A DNA stretch of 64,000 nucleotides from Tetzosporium hominis. Lineage in GTDB: Bacteria > Bacillota > Bacilli > Bacillales_A > Planococcaceae. Every line of letters starts with the position of its first letter. Positions within the stretch are counted from its first letter, which is position 1. The position numbers and the translations under genes were made by a program. The DNA lies in contig NZ_NOKQ01000187.1 of NCBI RefSeq assembly GCF_002265435.1, forward strand, positions 124,001 to 188,000, written 5' to 3'. The notes under the pieces are model-generated. The model searched no databases. It was not told where the DNA came from and worked only from the letters and a program-made list of their open reading frames with translations. Positions 1 to 8,811 of the stretch are shown here, piece by piece.

Positions 1-382
1 CGTGGATTAGGTCCATATCCGCAACAGTCGTACCAACATCTTCTGCTGTGATGTAGCGTCCGTTTAGACCTTGGATGAAACGACCGAATGCACGGAACAT
101 CTCTTCGTTTTTATCTTTTAGTGGATCGCCGATAATTACAGTTTTCCCTCCGCCCAAGTTAAGCCCTGCTGCAGCATTTTTATATGTCATTCCTTTTGCT
201 AGGCGCAGTGCATCTTCAATTGCTTCTTCTTCTGTAGCATAGTTCCACATACGTGTTCCACCTAGAGCTGGTCCAAGAGTTGTATCGTGAATTGCGATTA
301 TTGCTTTTAGTCCTGAAGTTTTGTCCTGACAGAAAATCAATTGCTCGTAATCATAAGTCTCCATATATTTGAAAATTTCCAT
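1..382 (-). CDS. bcd: Leucine dehydrogenase, N-terminal part (cut by window edge)
   Basis: Encodes about 127 N-terminal residues of a Glu/Leu/Phe/Val dehydrogenase, which oxidatively deaminates branched-chain amino acids with NAD+. The reading starts [15 protein letters not shown] and contains the glycine-rich substrate segment [10 protein letters not shown] and the motif [17 protein letters not shown], whose lysines bind substrate and drive catalysis in this family. The ATG at 382 follows GGAGGAATTACAA. The C-terminal NAD-binding half lies beyond base 1. Gene order regulator-ptb-bcd matches the Bacillus bkd operon, so leucine rather than glutamate dehydrogenase is inferred from context as well as sequence. 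Confidence 0.93.
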   Translation of the reverse strand, partial: MEIFKYMETYDYEQLIFCQDKTSGLKAIIAIHDTTLGPALGGTRMWNYATEEEAIEDALRLAKGMTYKNAAAGLNLGGGKTVIIGDPLKDKNEEMFRAFGRFIQGLNGRYITAEDVGTTVADMDLIH

Positions 383-404
383 TTGTAATTCCTCCAATAG
401 TAGT

Positions 405-1289
405 TTAGTATGCGGCAAGCGCTATTGAATATAATTTGCTTTCTGCACTGTCGGCGCGTGAAGTCAGTACGATAGGTACCTTAGCACCTTCAATGACTGC
501 TCCGACTTTGGCATGAGCAAAGTACATAAACGATTTGTATAGAATGTTTCCAGCTTCAATGTTTGGCACGACTAAAATGTCCGCGTGTCCAGCGGCTTGT
601 GATTCAATCCCTTTCGCTTTTGCGGAAGCAACAGAAATCGCGTTGTCAAAAGCAAGAGGGCCTTCAACTGTACAGCCTGAAATTTGACCTCGTTGGTTCA
701 TCATCGTCAGCAATGCCGCATCCGTACTTGACGGCATGGACGGATTCACAACCTCTACCGCACTTAGGGGCGAGACAATCGGATGACTGATTCCGATCCT
801 GTGTGCTACTGAAACTGCATTGACGATGATATCTTTCTTCTGTTTTAAATCAGGAGCAATGTTCATCGCGGCATCTGTAACAAATAATAGCCGGTCAAAG
901 TCCGGAAACTCGAAGACGGCTACATGCGAAATCGTCTTGCCTGTTTTTAGACCCGTGTCATCGCGAAGTACTTCTCGAAGAAGCGCCGCTGTATCCACGT
1001 GACCTTTCATCAGTGCATCTGCTTGTCCTTTCCCTGCAGCTTGAGCAGCCTCTCGAACAGCGAGCTGTGGTGACGGGCTAAAGCGAACTTCAACATCTTC
1101 ATGTTTCGGCATTAGTTCCGAAAAACTAGCAAAAGATTCTTCTGTATCAAATAAGATAAATTTCGCCAATTGATGATAAAGAGCCTGTTTCACTGCTTCT
1201 AAAACTTCTTTGTCCGCAGCACATGCAATAGCAATGGTTTTCTTTTCTCGTGCTGCACTTTGTTTTAGTAGTTCATCAAATGTTTTCAT
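405..1289 (-). CDS. ptb: Phosphate butyryltransferase
   Basis: 294-residue member of the phosphate acetyl/butyryltransferase family (converts butyryl- or branched acyl-CoA to the acyl phosphate). Visible are a lysine/glycine-rich segment [18 protein letters not shown], the TAMNIAPDL region ([15 protein letters not shown]) and a C-terminal [13 protein letters not shown] motif typical of this fold. An in-frame GTG three codons upstream directly abuts the ribosome-binding site AGGAGG, so the ATG at 1289 with 6-nt spacing is preferred. It sits 12 nt after the regulator gene and 22 nt before bcd, consistent with one transcript for branched-chain keto-acid catabolism. Confidence 0.93.
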   Translation of the reverse strand: MKTFDELLKQSAAREKKTIAIACAADKEVLEAVKQALYHQLAKFILFDTEESFASFSELMPKHEDVEVRFSPSPQLAVREAAQAAGKGQADALMKGHVDTAALLREVLRDDTGLKTGKTISHVAVFEFPDFDRLLFVTDAAMNIAPDLKQKKDIIVNAVSVAHRIGISHPIVSPLSAVEVVNPSMPSSTDAALLTMMNQRGQISGCTVEGPLAFDNAISVASAKAKGIESQAAGHADILVVPNIEAGNILYKSFMYFAHAKVGAVIEGAKVPIVLTSRADSAESKLYSIALAAY

Positions 1290-1301
1290 CGTCACCCTCC
1301 T

Positions 1302-3257
1302 TTAATCTTCGATTCCAAGTTTCTCAATCTTGTAATAAAGAGTACGAAGTGAGATTTTTAATTTTTTTGCTACTTCCGATTTATTGCCTTTAAACGTAGC
1401 AAGAGTATCTTGGATAAGCTTGCGCTCGTATTCTTCTACAAGGTCCGATAAAGAGCCTTGTGGAAGAACCGGCTGGGCTCTTCGAATCGTCGTCAGTGGG
1501 AGATGCTTTTCTTCAATCCACTTTTCAGTCGTATTCATAAAAATGAGTGTGCGACTGATGACGTTTTCGAGCTCCCGGACATTTCCTGGCCAGTCGTAGG
1601 ATTCAAGCGCTCGTAATGCGCGTTCTGAGAATCCTTCAATCTGTCTACCAAACTCTTTGTTCAGTTTCACCAAGACGTGTTCTAAAATCAACGGAATATC
1701 TTCCGTTCGTTCTCTTAGTGGTGGTATAAAAATCGGCATCTTGTTGACATGAAAATAAAGTTCTTCGACAAACATGCCGTCCCGCATATTCTTTTCTAAT
1801 TGATCACTCGTCGATGCAATCAGACGAATATCGCTATGGGGTACTAGTTCCAGTAGCTGCTGCTGCATATCTTGAGGAAGGTCGCCAATTTCATCTAAGA
1901 ACAACGTGCCACCTTGAGCTTGTTTAATGTAACTCTCTTCTGAAGAAGAGTGAAACAGTTTGGCCAAGTCTTCTTGAGAACTACAATTCACACGAATGAA
2001 CTTGTTATGCCTTCGTTCACTCTTCCTATGAATGGCATGAGCAAACAAGTCTTTCCCAACTCCAGTTTCTCCTCTTAGGAGGACCGTGACAGGAACATTG
2101 GAAGCAAGCTTTGCTTGATCTTTGGCAAATTGGATTTTTTCTGATTTCCCAATGATGTCTTCAAACGACAAGTTAGATTCAAGTGACCGGATCAACAATC
2201 TGGCTCGGTCGAGTTCTTTCATCATTGAACGCATCTCCGTAACGTCATGAATAACACCGACACTACCTTTTAATCGATTGTTCACAATGACCGGTGCTAC
2301 GTTTACAATGACATCTTTTCTATCTTTTCCTACCTGTAGTTGTTTGCCTCGGACTGGCTTCCTAGTTTCAAGGACTTGCCTGTGAATACTTTCTCCGTCA
2401 GCGATATCTGCTTCAGCAGGTTTTCCGATAACGTCTTGTTCTTGAAGCCCTGTAATACGCGAATAGGCTGGGTTAATCAACAAACCGATCCCTTTTTCGT
2501 CTACAACTGAAATCGCATCGTCTGAAGATTGAATGATGGCTTCTAGCATCATTTGGATTTCTCGAAGGTTTGTCAGTTCCTCTGCCATCTGCTGAATCTC
2601 AGAAATATCTTTAAACACCGCAAAAGCCCCAATGCGTTTCCCATCTTCAGTAGTGATCGGAAACCTTGAAGTGACAATTTTGGTACCGCTTTCAAGAGTT
2701 AGTTGCTGATTCGTTTCAGATCGCCCCGATTCGATTACGTGCATTAATTTACTATCCGGAATGACTTCATGAATATGTTTGCCAATCACTTCATCTTTTG
2801 ATACTTGTGTCAGCTTTGCTGCACTGCTATTGAAAAAAGTAATTTTTCCCGATTCATTGATACTGATGATTCCTTCTTCCATGGAATCAAACAAAATGCG
2901 TTGAATACGGCGCTGGGAATCCATCATATGAAAGCTACGTTCTTTTTCTTCTATTAATTGAACTAGAACAGATGCAATCTCTCCTGGAATGACCACGGTC
3001 GAACGATCTCTCCGTTTTAACAGTTCAGGAAATAGCTCAGGATCACCTGTCGCATCAATAATGACATCGATATCAGGCGTCAAATAGGGCTGCCAGTCTG
3101 TATCAGTCGGAATACCATAGGAGCGAGCAAGTTCTAATGCAGGCGCATCCGGGTTCTCATCAATTACAGCAGTGAATGAAAAGCTTCCGCTTGTATGTAG
3201 AAGACGAAGAATGGCTGTTCCACCACGACCTGCCCCTAATAAAATTATCTTTTGCAA
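1302..3257 (-). CDS. bkdR: BkdR-like Fis-family regulator with degenerate AAA+ domain
   Basis: About 651 residues. Domains in order (numbering from an in-frame GTG at 3269): NAD-binding-like N-terminus (LGAGRGGTAILRLL, 11-24), two PAS domains (roughly 120-225 and 245-350), AAA+ domain (Walker A GETGVGK 400-406, Walker B GGTLFLDEIGDL from 453) and a C-terminal Fis-type HTH (KLKISLRTLYYKIEKL). The sigma-54-contacting GAFTGA loop is absent: after VNCSSQEDLAKLF the chain goes almost straight to Walker B. The arginine-finger stretch normally FREDLYYRL reads FVEELYFHV. The TTG at 3257 is preferred because AGGGAGG lies 11 nt upstream and BkdR proteins begin MQKV-like here; the GTG at 3269 nearly touches the ribosome-binding site. 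Probably a sigma-54-independent repressor or activator of bcd/ptb. Confidence 0.85.
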   Translation of the reverse strand: MQKIILLGAGRGGTAILRLLHTSGSFSFTAVIDENPDAPALELARSYGIPTDTDWQPYLTPDIDVIIDATGDPELFPELLKRRDRSTVVIPGEIASVLVQLIEEKERSFHMMDSQRRIQRILFDSMEEGIISINESGKITFFNSSAAKLTQVSKDEVIGKHIHEVIPDSKLMHVIESGRSETNQQLTLESGTKIVTSRFPITTEDGKRIGAFAVFKDISEIQQMAEELTNLREIQMMLEAIIQSSDDAISVVDEKGIGLLINPAYSRITGLQEQDVIGKPAEADIADGESIHRQVLETRKPVRGKQLQVGKDRKDVIVNVAPVIVNNRLKGSVGVIHDVTEMRSMMKELDRARLLIRSLESNLSFEDIIGKSEKIQFAKDQAKLASNVPVTVLLRGETGVGKDLFAHAIHRKSERRHNKFIRVNCSSQEDLAKLFHSSSEESYIKQAQGGTLFLDEIGDLPQDMQQQLLELVPHSDIRLIASTSDQLEKNMRDGMFVEELYFHVNKMPIFIPPLRERTEDIPLILEHVLVKLNKEFGRQIEGFSERALRALESYDWPGNVRELENVISRTLIFMNTTEKWIEEKHLPLTTIRRAQPVLPQGSLSDLVEEYERKLIQDTLATFKGNKSEVAKKLKISLRTLYYKIEKLGIED

Positions 3258-3297
3258 TATATTGCACACCTCCCTGGTGTTAGTGCAAGTTGTTGCA
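3253..3297. promoter_or_regulatory. Twin TGCAA-N4-TTGCA operators
   Basis: Two perfect dyads, TGCAATATATTGCA (3253-3266, covering the bkdR-like start codon) and TGCAAGTTGTTGCA (3284-3297). Their centres are 31 bp apart, three helical turns. They lie between the promoter and the start of the regulator gene, as expected for autoregulation. That the encoded Fis-type HTH binds them is inference. Confidence 0.6.
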
Positions 3298-3307
3298 TTT
3301 CCTACTT

Positions 3308-3336
3308 ATCATAACGCAAGAGAACTCAATTGACAA
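3308..3336 (-). promoter_or_regulatory. Sigma-A promoter of bkdR-like gene
   Basis: On the minus strand TTGTCA (3331-3336), 17-bp spacer, TATGAT (3308-3313). This vegetative-type promoter fits loss of sigma-54 dependence in this locus. No -24/-12 element (TGGCAC-N5-TTGCA) was noticed between it and ptb. Confidence 0.7.
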
Positions 3337-3382
3337 TCATTTTTAGCCATGCGATAGTATCAATAGTAAGGAGATGAAGCAC

Positions 3383-3625
3383 GTGGCACGTTTAGTTGCA
3401 TTGATAGTTCTAGTTATTCCAGGTATTCTGGCCGCTTATGGAATCAAATTAATGCGTGATACTTTTTTTGGAATTTCGAACCTCGGGGCTGCCCCACTTT
3501 GGTTGCAATTTATTCTTGGGTTGCTCTTTATGATTTTGGGTGTGGGATTCTTTGCAGGGTTTTTACTTCGGAGAGATCGAAAGAATGGTCGAGTATCCGA
3601 CCGTTTTAAAGAGAAAAAGAGCTGA
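3383..3625 (+). CDS. yqzF: DUF2627 small membrane protein (YqzF-like)
   Basis: About 80 residues with two predicted membrane segments (VALIVLVIPGILAAYGI and LWLQFILGLLFMILGVGFFAGFLL) and a basic C-terminus. Similar in size and start region to B. subtilis YqzF, which also sits divergently beside bkdR. The GTG at 3383 has AAGGAG 9 nt upstream; the ATG at 3374 directly abuts that site and is less likely. Function unknown. Confidence 0.8.
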   Translation: MARLVALIVLVIPGILAAYGIKLMRDTFFGISNLGAAPLWLQFILGLLFMILGVGFFAGFLLRRDRKNGRVSDRFKEKKS

Positions 3626-3648
3626 GTCCAATCGACTCAGCTCTTTCT
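3616..3648. terminator. Bidirectional terminator yqzF / glpQ-like
   Basis: Thirteen-bp perfect stem AAAGAGCTGAGTC / GACTCAGCTCTTT with a 5-nt loop. It overlaps both converging stop codons. A-rich and T-rich flanks allow function both ways. Confidence 0.85.
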
Positions 3649-4347
3649 TTGTGCGCGCTCCACAACATCTGGATAGTCACTGATCCAACCAATCACACAA
3701 GGCTTCGGATTCGTAATGAATTTTTCTCTCCCTGTTAAGCCATAGAAACGGAATCTGTAACGCTCACACAATGACTCTATCCATTTCGCTTGATAATAAC
3801 GTTTATTCATATGAATCGTCTTCAGCCACGTATACTGCTTCAGTTCTTCCCAGTCCGTAGACTTTTTGCCGATTAAACACCAGTCGTACTCTGGAAACAT
3901 GGAATGGCCGGCATCTAATATAGAAATATCAAATGAAGAGAAATGCACATCATCAAACTCGCGAAGCAGCTCCACAACTTCAGCTATCTTCTCAGTCTTT
4001 CCCATGTATGTCTCTTTCAATTCGACGTTCAAAGCAACTTGATGAGGTCTTGCAAACTCTAAAAATTCTCGTAATGATAAGATCCGATGACCGAACCATT
4101 TGCGGAAGAACCGTCTGCCCACTTTCCACTGCATCAGTTCTTCTGCTGCGACATCACGGACTTGTTTGTTTTGGCCTGTCAAACGGAACAAATCTAGATC
4201 ATGAAGTATCATATGCTGTCCGTCCGCGGTCAACTGCAAGTCAATTTCAATTCCTCTTGCTTTTCGTTTGATCGCTTCTTTGAACGCAGCGAGTGTATTT
4301 TCCATTTTGTATCCTGATGCACCTCGATGCGCATAAACTGGAAGCAT
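3637..4347 (-). CDS. Glycerophosphodiester phosphodiesterase
   Basis: 236-residue GDPD-family TIM barrel. Signature motifs are present: HRGASGYKMENTLAAF (catalytic His/Arg and metal-binding Glu), EIDLQLTADGQHMILHD (second metal/catalytic set) and ELKE. It hydrolyses glycerophosphodiesters to glycerol-3-phosphate and an alcohol. No signal peptide is seen, so it is probably cytoplasmic. The ATG at 4347 has GAGGAG 8 nt upstream; a longer reading to 4398 would overlap spo0A and has no good ribosome-binding site. It follows spo0A by 13 nt and probably shares its transcript. Corresponds to B. subtilis YqiK by position. Confidence 0.9.
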   Translation of the reverse strand: MLPVYAHRGASGYKMENTLAAFKEAIKRKARGIEIDLQLTADGQHMILHDLDLFRLTGQNKQVRDVAAEELMQWKVGRRFFRKWFGHRILSLREFLEFARPHQVALNVELKETYMGKTEKIAEVVELLREFDDVHFSSFDISILDAGHSMFPEYDWCLIGKKSTDWEELKQYTWLKTIHMNKRYYQAKWIESLCERYRFRFYGLTGREKFITNPKPCVIGWISDYPDVVERAQRKS

Positions 4348-4360
4348 GGTATCGTCTCCT

Positions 4361-5146
4361 CTAGCTTGCCATGTTCTCCAATCGAATCTTGTCTGCAATC
4401 ATAGCGATAAATTCCGAATTGGTTGGTTTGCTTTTTAAATGATGGACTGTGTAGCCAAATGTTTGTGAAATCGTCTCATAGTTCCCTCGGTTCCATGCCA
4501 CTTCAATTGCATGACGGATGGCACGTTCTACACGAGATGGTGTCGTATCAAACTTTGCGGCGATTTGTGGATAAAGAACTTTAGTAACCGATCCTAACAG
4601 TTCAATATCATGGTATACCATTTGAATGGCTTCACGTAAATACGAATACCCTTTGATATGGGCTGGTACACCTATTTCTTTAATCACATTAGTAATGGTA
4701 AAATCGATACCTTTAGTTTTGAAGATATGGCGTTTTGGCGAAACCTCTGTCGTGCTCTGTCCGTTGCCGACGACTTGCAAAATCTGCTGAACCAGGCGGT
4801 CAAATTCAAATGGTTTTAACATAAAGTAGGCAGTACCTAGATCCACCGCTTGTTTCATCACTTCTTCTTGACCAAAGGCAGTCAACATGATCACTTTCAT
4901 CTGAGGATATAACTGCTCTTTATGCAAATAGTCCATGACAGCGATGCCGTCTAGATGCGGCATGATGATGTCGAGTAACAACACATCCGGCACTTCTTTT
5001 TCCAAAAGTTCGAGACACTGCTTCCCATTAAATGCTGTGTGAATCACTTCAATTGATGGATGCTCTTTAAAATAATCGGCAATCGTATTCACCAAATCTC
5101 TATTATCATCCACAATCATTACTTTAATTTTCTTCACTACATTCAT
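4361..5146 (-). CDS. spo0A: Spo0A master response regulator
   Basis: 261 residues. The receiver domain has the acidic pair D13/D14 ([10 protein letters not shown]), phosphoacceptor D59 ([13 protein letters not shown]), the LTAFG switch and the conserved Lys in MLKPFEFD. The C-terminal effector domain keeps the Spo0A recognition helix ([18 protein letters not shown]). Nothing suggests inactivation. Its usual neighbour spoIVB is absent between it and recN, and most spoIIIA genes are missing in this window, so here it probably controls stationary-phase, competence or biofilm functions rather than a complete sporulation pathway (inference). Confidence 0.97.
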   Translation of the reverse strand: MNVVKKIKVMIVDDNRDLVNTIADYFKEHPSIEVIHTAFNGKQCLELLEKEVPDVLLLDIIMPHLDGIAVMDYLHKEQLYPQMKVIMLTAFGQEEVMKQAVDLGTAYFMLKPFEFDRLVQQILQVVGNGQSTTEVSPKRHIFKTKGIDFTITNVIKEIGVPAHIKGYSYLREAIQMVYHDIELLGSVTKVLYPQIAAKFDTTPSRVERAIRHAIEVAWNRGNYETISQTFGYTVHHLKSKPTNSEFIAMIADKIRLENMAS

Positions 5147-5263
5147 CCCCTATCCTGTATCAATCTAGTTACATACTATAAAGAAAGTACTAGCTAAGTT
5201 AATTCATTCGTTTGCAAGATAATTTCTTGCTTATCTTACAAGTGCTGACACAGAATCGTCCAA

Positions 5264-5271
5264 TTGTCGAA
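5264..5271 (+). promoter_or_regulatory. Possible 0A box upstream of spo0A
   Basis: TTGTCGAA contains the exact 0A-box core TGTCGAA about 120 bp upstream of the spo0A start. A 7-mer is expected several times by chance in 64 kb, so this is only suggestive. The rest of 5147-5349 shows no other recognisable site. Confidence 0.35.
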
Positions 5272-5349
5272 TAATCTTCTCTTTAGTATACCGTTTTTGT
5301 CCAATCTTCTCTACTAAAAAGTTAACGTTCCAACTCCTGAAACATGGTC

Positions 5350-5655
5350 TTAAAATGAGGCTACATGATCAATCAATTGCTGTTTGTCACAGCGAAGTAT
5401 ATAGCTTTTAAATGAATTACTCAGACTAAGAGTTACTTTTTGTTCCTGAGTTGTATTTAACTTCTCTATCAATTGTTGTTTAGAAGTAAAACTATGTAAT
5501 TGGTCTTGTTTCCGGATTGGCGCATTGCAGATGTTCAAGTCTTCTGTTGCGACGACAGCTTCAAGTGACATCTCAATTTCAATTGTTGGACGTAGTAGCA
5601 GCGGGGCAGCAAAAGCCTGTTTGGGAAGGATCTAAAGTCCCGCGAGCGTGAGCAT
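5350..5655 (-). pseudogene. Small gene interrupted by an in-frame TAG
   Basis: ATG at 5655 has an AGGGG ribosome-binding site 7 nt upstream, just after the recN terminator. It reads MLTLAGL, hits TAG (5632-5634), then continues in the same frame for 94 codons to TAA. The first codons after the stop (ILPKQAFAAPLLLRP) resemble the end of a signal peptide. The remainder (EMSLEAVVATEDLN ... QQLIDHVASF) has protein-like composition. An internal ATG at 5571 gives 73 residues but has no ribosome-binding site. No family recognised. It occupies the place of spoIVB but shows no SpoIVB peptidase motif. Either a decayed gene or a short hypothetical protein. Confidence 0.4.
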
Positions 5656-5667
5656 TTTTTTACCCCT

Positions 5668-5710
5668 AAAAAAATCACCTCCTTTTTGCTAGTGTGCGTC
5701 AAAGGAGGTG
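5668..5710 (-). terminator. recN terminator
   Basis: Minus-strand stem CACCTCCTTT / AAAGGAGGTG with a 15-nt loop, followed by ATTTTTTTA. The arms happen to equal the anti-Shine-Dalgarno and Shine-Dalgarno sequences. Confidence 0.8.
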
Positions 5711-5740
5711 AAGCATGTCTGGTACAATTTTTCTATTTCG

Positions 5741-7420
5741 TCATTTCTTCGCTTGCGCTTGTTTTAATAATTCAGTTGCATGGTGCAAAGTGATCTCGGT
5801 AATGACTTCTCCAGCCATCATACGACTCAATTCTTCAGTCCGTTCTGTAAGAGTCAATTCTTGAATCGTTGTCTTAGTCCGGTCTTCTTGAACATGTTTT
5901 TCTATACGCAAATGTGTGTCTGCGATAGCAGCAACAGGTGGCAAGTGAGTAATTACAAGAACTTGCGAATCTTTAGCAATCTGTCCAATCTTTTCAGCAA
6001 TGGCCTGTGCCACTCGACCTGAAACACCCGTATCCACTTCATCAAAAATGATGGAAGTGATTTCTTGATGTTTAGAGAAGATGCTTTTAAGAGCTAACAT
6101 AATACGACTCAGTTCTCCGCCTGACGCGATTTTAGTGAGCGGTTTGGATGGCTCACCTACGTTAGTGGCAATATAGAACACTACATGATCTTTGCCGTTG
6201 TCCATGTAAGTCGAAGTCGGCTCTACTCGGACATCCATTACAGCACGGTCCATGTAAAGTGCACTTAGCTGTTCCATGATGCGTTCACTAAGATCACTAG
6301 CTGTCTCTTTGCGTATCGCTGATAATTCAGCAGCTTCTACTTCAAGGTCCTGCTCGATCTGAGACAATTTTTTCTCGAGCTGAGCAATCTCGACATCTCG
6401 ATTCGTCAATTGATCCAGTTGACGCTCAATCTTTTCACCGTAAGAGATGACTTCATCAACAGATTGTCCGTATTTGCGTTTCAATGTCTGGAGAAGCGCT
6501 AGACGGTCTTCAACGACCTGCATACGTTCTTCATCAAATTCTAATGAATCGATTTGGGATTGGATCTGAGATTGTAGGTCCTCTAAGATGAAATAGGCAT
6601 TTGCAAATTCTTCGCTGATTTTCTGATACGTCCCGTTCACACTGGAGATATCTTGTAGTGCATTCATCGAGACTCCTAGATAATCCATAGCAGCCGATTC
6701 TGAAGACAAGGCTTGCTGGGCAGTCTGTAGCTTTTCGACAAGTTTTGAGTAGTTCATCATTTCCGTGCGCTCTAATGTCAGATCCTCTTCTTCTCCACTA
6801 GAAAGTTCGGCTTCTTGAATCTCATTCAACTGAAAGCGATACAAATCCATTCGGTGTGTCATTTCTTGGTCATCGAGCTGAAGCGCATGAAGACGTTTTT
6901 TTGTTTTTTGATAACTTGTATAGACCTCAGTATAACTTTCTTTGGCTGTAATCAGTTGTTGAGAGGCGAACTGATCTAGTAAGTCGATATGAGACCGCTC
7001 GTCCATCAATTCTTGGCTTTCATGCTGCCCGTGGATGTCCACAAGCGTCGTTCCGACTTCACGCAAGAGGCCAATCGTGACAAGTTTACCGTTGATTCGG
7101 CATGTGCTTTTTCCATTCGCATTGAGTTCTCGACGCAACACAATACTTTCTTCATCTGCCGGAATGCCTAGCTCCTCAAGCTTTTTGTAGCTTGAGTGGG
7201 CAGTGGAATCTAAAGAAAATAACCCTTCTAATTCCGCTTTTTTTGCCCCGTGTCGAATGAATTCAGAAGACCCACGTGCCCCACATAACAATTGCACGGC
7301 ATCGATAATAATCGACTTCCCTGCACCGGTCTCTCCAGTTAATACAGTGAGTCCTTCATTAAAGCTGACCGTCAGTTCATCTATAATTGCAAAATTGCGG
7401 ATTGATAACTCCGATAACAT
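5741..7420 (-). CDS. recN: DNA repair protein RecN
   Basis: 559-residue SMC-like ATPase acting early in double-strand break repair. The N-terminal Walker A is GETGAGKSI (LTVLTGETGAGKSIIID). A central coiled coil (about 160-370) carries EEDLTLERTEMM and EIAQLEKKLSQIEQDLEVE. The C-terminal signature SGGELSRIMLALK precedes Walker B IFDEVDTGVSG and the H-loop VLVITHLPPVA. Start MLSELSIRNFAIID is standard. Lies 17 nt after argR and probably shares its transcript, as in Bacillus. Confidence 0.97.
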   Translation of the reverse strand: MLSELSIRNFAIIDELTVSFNEGLTVLTGETGAGKSIIIDAVQLLCGARGSSEFIRHGAKKAELEGLFSLDSTAHSSYKKLEELGIPADEESIVLRRELNANGKSTCRINGKLVTIGLLREVGTTLVDIHGQHESQELMDERSHIDLLDQFASQQLITAKESYTEVYTSYQKTKKRLHALQLDDQEMTHRMDLYRFQLNEIQEAELSSGEEEDLTLERTEMMNYSKLVEKLQTAQQALSSESAAMDYLGVSMNALQDISSVNGTYQKISEEFANAYFILEDLQSQIQSQIDSLEFDEERMQVVEDRLALLQTLKRKYGQSVDEVISYGEKIERQLDQLTNRDVEIAQLEKKLSQIEQDLEVEAAELSAIRKETASDLSERIMEQLSALYMDRAVMDVRVEPTSTYMDNGKDHVVFYIATNVGEPSKPLTKIASGGELSRIMLALKSIFSKHQEITSIIFDEVDTGVSGRVAQAIAEKIGQIAKDSQVLVITHLPPVAAIADTHLRIEKHVQEDRTKTTIQELTLTERTEELSRMMAGEVITEITLHHATELLKQAQAKK

Positions 7421-7437
7421 ATAGGAACCCTCTCCTC

Positions 7438-7887
7438 TTAAAGCATCTCGAGCAACCGTTTCTTGACGTCATCGCGGTCGCTTTCTTGTCTGCATAAAAT
7501 AAGACATGTATCATCTCCACAAATCGTGCCCAAAATCTCTTCCCAATCCAAGTAATCGATAAGCGAACCTATGGCATGCGCATTTCCAGGTAGGGTCTTC
7601 ATCACTAAAAAGTGACTGGCTCCATCAATGGAGACAAATGCATCGGTTAAAGCTCGTTTTAATTTTTGCATCGGATTAAAGCGTTGATCTGCAGGTAGGC
7701 TATATTTGTAGCGACCATCTGGCAATGGCACTTTCACGAGATGTAGCTCTTTAATATCACGTGATACCGTAGCCTGTGTAATCGTAAATCCTTCTGCTTT
7801 TAAAATATCTACTAAATCGTCTTGAGTTTCCACTTCATTGTTTGAAATGATGTCTCGAATCCGAATGTGGCGTTGGCCTTTGTTCAT
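7438..7887 (-). CDS. argR: Arginine repressor ArgR/AhrC
   Basis: 149 residues, the same length as B. subtilis AhrC. The N-terminal winged HTH ([22 protein letters not shown], then [15 protein letters not shown]) binds ARG boxes. The C-terminal hexamerisation and arginine-binding part contains [11 protein letters not shown], with the Asp pair that contacts arginine. The ATG at 7887 has TGGAG 8 nt upstream; a GTG three codons earlier touches it and is rejected. A short dyad GTATA-TT-TATAC lies at 7907-7918 and could belong to an autoregulatory operator, but it does not closely match an ARG box. Confidence 0.95.
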   Translation of the reverse strand: MNKGQRHIRIRDIISNNEVETQDDLVDILKAEGFTITQATVSRDIKELHLVKVPLPDGRYKYSLPADQRFNPMQKLKRALTDAFVSIDGASHFLVMKTLPGNAHAIGSLIDYLDWEEILGTICGDDTCLILCRQESDRDDVKKRLLEML

Positions 7888-7965
7888 GTTCTTCACTCCA
7901 TTGACTGTATATTTATACCTTAGTAGTAATACAGTATCATTCTGAGGAGATGCTCACAAGTGTTA

Positions 7966-7999
7966 CGAAAAAAACTATGGGCGGATTTCGCCCATAGTT
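7966..7999 (-). terminator. yqxC terminator
   Basis: Eleven-bp perfect stem AACTATGGGCG / CGCCCATAGTT with a 5-nt loop, followed on the minus strand by a T run. It overlaps the stop codon of the TlyA-family gene and separates dxs-yqxC from argR-recN. Confidence 0.85.
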
Positions 8000-8811
8000 T
8001 AGTGAACCAAGGATTTGTGCGCTTCGTCTACGACTTGTTTGAAGTCGGGACGAGACAAGGCACCTTGTGCTTTCTTTAAATAGAATAAAAATTCGATGTT
8101 GCCTTCTCCGCCAGTAATAGGAGAGAATGTAGCGGCTTCTACTGAAAATCCTGCTTGTTCTGCATAATCGGCTACTTGTTCTAACACACCGAGATGCACT
8201 TTTGCATCGCGAACGATGCCTTTTTTCCCGACCCGGTCTTTCCCTGCTTCAAACTGTGGTTTGACGAGTGCCACTACTTCTCCTCCATCAACTAAAATGG
8301 AAGCGAGTGGCGGAAATATCAAATTTAACGAGATGAACGAGACATCAATCGTAGCAAGTGTTGGCAATCCAACTTCAAAATCTTCTGGCTTACTGTATCG
8401 GAAGTTTGTGCGTTCCATAACAGTCACGCGCTCATCACTGCGAATCTTCCAGTCGAGTTGATTGTAACCGACATCTAATGCATAAGCATGGCGGGCTCCG
8501 TTTTGCAGAGCACAATCTGTAAAGCCCCCTGTTGAAGATCCAATATCGAGAAGAATGGCATCTTCCACTTGGATAGCGAACACTTGAATTGCTTTTTCAA
8601 GCTTCAAACCGCCACGGCTCACGTATTGAAGTCGCTTTCCTTTCAAAACAAATTCACTCGAAATGGCAACTTTTTCTCCAGGTTTCATGATCTGCATCTC
8701 ATCCACATACACTTGACCAGCCATGATGGCTCTTTTTGCTTGTTCTCGTGATGTAAACAGTTGTTTTTCAACGAGCAAGATATCAGCTCTTTCTTTTGGA
8801 ACTTGAGCCAT
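7999..8811 (-). CDS. yqxC: TlyA-family rRNA methyltransferase/hemolysin-like protein
   Basis: 270 residues. An N-terminal S4 RNA-binding domain (RADILLVEKQLFTSREQAKRAI) is followed by a FtsJ-like Rossmann methyltransferase with the SAM motif LLDIGSSTGGFTDCAL and the KDKE-type residues (LVKPQFEAG). Relatives 2'-O-methylate 16S/23S rRNA in actinobacteria; the Firmicutes role is less certain. Its ATG overlaps the dxs stop codon (TAATG), implying translational coupling. Confidence 0.92.
   Translation of the reverse strand: MAQVPKERADILLVEKQLFTSREQAKRAIMAGQVYVDEMQIMKPGEKVAISSEFVLKGKRLQYVSRGGLKLEKAIQVFAIQVEDAILLDIGSSTGGFTDCALQNGARHAYALDVGYNQLDWKIRSDERVTVMERTNFRYSKPEDFEVGLPTLATIDVSFISLNLIFPPLASILVDGGEVVALVKPQFEAGKDRVGKKGIVRDAKVHLGVLEQVADYAEQAGFSVEAATFSPITGGEGNIEFLFYLKKAQGALSRPDFKQVVDEAHKSLVH

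Noticed and set aside
5701-5860. Strong Shine-Dalgarno AAAGGAGGTG followed by ATG on the plus strand
   Set aside because: It is the complement arm of the recN terminator, and the reading frame that follows runs antisense through recN.
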